The position numbers and the translations under genes were made by a program. A stretch of 8,091 nucleotides of DNA, taken from contig CASEPH010000023.1 of the NCBI GenBank assembly GCA_949289625.1, positions 1 through 8,091 on the forward strand. Reading direction: 5' to 3'. Positions within the stretch are counted from its first letter, which is position 1, and each line of letters starts with the position of its first letter. Shown here piece after piece: positions 6,551 to 8,091 of the stretch. Origin of the DNA: an uncultured Clostridia bacterium. Its GTDB lineage: Bacteria; Bacillota_A; Clostridia; Oscillospirales; Oscillospiraceae. The notes under the pieces were generated by a model. The model did not search any database and was not told the origin of the DNA. It worked only from the letters and a program-made list of their open reading frames with translations.

Positions 6551-7975
6551 ATGAAGAAGATTGACAAACTAGTGTGTGCCCCCCACTTTTACACCATGGA
6601 AGGGGAGGGTGTCGGTTACCGCGCCGAAGCGGCTATGGCCGTGGATGGCGGCAAGATTCTGGAGGTCGGCCCCCGGGAGGAGCTTTTTCCCCGCTATCTG
6701 GCAGAGGAAGTTATTGAGCTGAAGCACCACATGGTCCTCCCCGGCTTCATCGACGCCCATATGCACACTGCCTGCAACATCATGCGCGGTTTGGCCCAGG
6801 ACACCAATAACTGGATGATGTTTGGCCTGCAGCCCTTTGACAACGCCGTTACCGACGAGGAGCGGGATGCCGGCAGCCGGGTGGCCATTCTGGAGGCTAT
6901 ACGCGCTGGCACCACCACCTTGGGCGACTATGAATCCAAGATGGAAAACGTGTGCGCCTTTATTGATAAGGTGGGGGCGCGAGGCAATATTGCCCAAACT
7001 ATCCGCGCTGCCAAGCGCCGGGTGTATAAACCTGGTGAGCTCTATGAATTCGACGATATCATGGGGGAGGAGAGCCTAAATCGGAACATTGCCCTGTATG
7101 ACGCCTGGAACGGCAAGGCCAACGGCCGCATCAAAATTCTCTTTGGCCCCCAGGGGGTGGACTTCGTCAGTCCGGAGATGCTCCTGCGTATTCAAAAAGC
7201 GGTAAAGGAGCGAGGCACCAAGATCCATATGCACGTGCAGCAAGGGGACCGAGAGACCTACCAGATCGTTCAGCGGTACGGTAAACGGCCCACTGCATTT
7301 CTGGATGAGATGGGTCTCCTGGACTCCTCCCTCATTGCGGTCCACCTCACCGACTGCACGGACGAGGAGGCCGCTCTGATTGCCCGGCGCGGGGCCTCCA
7401 TGATTGTCAATCCCGGCTCTATCGGTATCATTGACGGCATCGTCTGTCCCAGTGTGGCGTTCCAGGAAGCAGGCGGCAACGTGGCGCTTGGCTCCGACCA
7501 GGCTCCAGGCAACAACTGCCACAATATCATCAACGAGATGAAGAACGTCTGTCTCTTCAACAAAATCAAGTATCAAAATCCCGAAGTCATGCCTGCATGG
7601 CGGGCGCTGCGCATGGCCACCATTGAGGGGGCGCGCGCTGTTGGTTTGGGCGATACAGTGGGTTCTCTGGAGTCCGGTAAGCAGGCAGATTTTATCGCTA
7701 TTGATCTGAACTGCCCCTCCATGCTCCCGGTCTACACCTATCCCATGCGGAATATGATCCCCAACCTGGTCTACAGTGCGCGGGGCTGCGAGGTATCCCT
7801 TGTCGCAGTAGATGGTGAAGTTATTATGCAGGACGGCAAGTTCACCCGGGTCAATGCAGACGAGTATCTGGCCGCCATTCCCCAGTACCCCGACGGAATC
7901 GGCCAGCGGGCGGCGAAAGAATTTTTTGAAATCAACGGTACGAACGCCCACTTTATGAATGAGGACAAATTATAA
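6551..7975 (+). CDS. ATZ/TRZ-type metal-dependent amidohydrolase (deaminase-like)
   Basis: Cytosolic amidohydrolase-superfamily enzyme of 474 residues, near the usual 440-480. This branch includes guanine, S-adenosylhomocysteine/MTA and triazine deaminases and SsnA. It has the N-terminal sandwich strands, LPGFIDAHMHTACNIMRGLA with metal ligands His70 and His72, His228 in IHMHVQQ, His265 in AVHLTDCTDEE, Asp316 in ALGSDQAPGNN, NEMKNVCLFNK, and the closing SLESGKQADFIAIDL. Two positions usually conserved in deaminases differ: Gln231 stands where HLAE-type proteins have the catalytic Glu, and Asp268 where the second His of HCxH is usual; the usual HNP/HCP is VNP here. The metal site therefore looks intact while the chemistry may differ. 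The start is ATG 6551, with AGGAGGG at 6534-6540. It is the second gene of the transporter operon. A substrate such as a purine, pterin or other N-heterocycle is plausible but unproven. Confidence 0.85.
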   Translation: MKKIDKLVCAPHFYTMEGEGVGYRAEAAMAVDGGKILEVGPREELFPRYLAEEVIELKHHMVLPGFIDAHMHTACNIMRGLAQDTNNWMMFGLQPFDNAVTDEERDAGSRVAILEAIRAGTTTLGDYESKMENVCAFIDKVGARGNIAQTIRAAKRRVYKPGELYEFDDIMGEESLNRNIALYDAWNGKANGRIKILFGPQGVDFVSPEMLLRIQKAVKERGTKIHMHVQQGDRETYQIVQRYGKRPTAFLDEMGLLDSSLIAVHLTDCTDEEAALIARRGASMIVNPGSIGIIDGIVCPSVAFQEAGGNVALGSDQAPGNNCHNIINEMKNVCLFNKIKYQNPEVMPAWRALRMATIEGARAVGLGDTVGSLESGKQADFIAIDLNCPSMLPVYTYPMRNMIPNLVYSARGCEVSLVAVDGEVIMQDGKFTRVNADEYLAAIPQYPDGIGQRAAKEFFEINGTNAHFMNEDKL

Positions 7976-8091
7976 TTTGCTTCAACCCAGAAGCAGACAG
8001 TTCAGGATATTGTTTCTCATACCCCATTTTTTGACCTGCCCGCTCCATCTCTTCTGCTGTCCTGTGCGAATTGGGCACGCGCGGTTTGATC
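7976..8091 (+). other. Downstream tail, no gene seen
   Basis: The 116 bases after the last gene contain a 6-bp hairpin (7978-7983 with 7990-7995) without a T-run, so no clear terminator is visible. The operon may continue beyond the window. Confidence 0.4.

Noticed and set aside
7076..7951. Minus-strand open frame of 291 codons inside the last amidohydrolase
   Set aside because: It is a shadow of a well-conserved plus-strand gene, with no motifs or plausible start signals of its own.
1..8091. CRISPR arrays, tRNA or rRNA genes, insertion sequences
   Set aside because: I saw no regularly spaced repeats, tRNA-like cloverleaf segments, rRNA motifs, transposase motifs or terminal inverted repeats.

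Overview
The window is a stretch of bacterial chromosome, GC-rich in genes and AT-rich between them, with every supported gene on the + strand. Strong AGGAGG-type ribosome binding sites, sigma70-like promoters, hairpin-plus-T-run terminators and the style of the proteins (NhaC-family carrier, M20 carbamoylase, LuxR regulator with TTG/ATG starts) suggest a Clostridia-type Firmicute, perhaps a gut Oscillospiraceae relative. That assignment is an inference, not something the sequence proves.

Layout. (1) At 2-1276 lies the C-terminal ~90% of a cyclic amidohydrolase (dihydroorotase/hydantoinase/allantoinase family), cut by the window edge. (2) A GC-rich hairpin at 1293-1324 separates it from (3) an M20-family N-carbamoyl-L-amino-acid hydrolase/allantoate amidohydrolase-like enzyme at 1362-2549. 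(4) A 488-base gap follows, with a perfect 17-bp terminator hairpin (2787-2827) and an extended -10 promoter (2942-2970). (5) A LuxR-type regulator gene (3038-3837) is broken by a one-base frameshift near 3173-3180. (6) A small membrane protein at 3995-4672 has the C-terminal signature of the Mpv17/PMP22 family, best known from eukaryotic organelles. (7) A near-consensus promoter (4713-4741) is followed at once by a terminator-like hairpin (4752-4793), then (8) an NhaC-family transporter (4960-6492) and (9) an ATZ/TRZ-type amidohydrolase (6551-7975), which probably form a two-gene operon.

How it fits together. A cyclic amidohydrolase opens a ring (hydantoin, allantoin or dihydropyrimidine type) to an N-carbamoyl or ureido acid, and an M20 carbamoylase/amidohydrolase then releases ammonia and CO2. 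A second metal-dependent amidohydrolase and an NhaC-like carrier next door suggest uptake and further breakdown of an N-heterocycle. The likely theme is scavenging of nitrogen from purine, pyrimidine or hydantoin compounds under a LuxR regulator. The substrate cannot be read from the sequence. The most unusual points are the frameshifted regulator, the Mpv17-like protein, the promoter-hairpin arrangement ahead of the transporter, and replaced catalytic positions in the last amidohydrolase.
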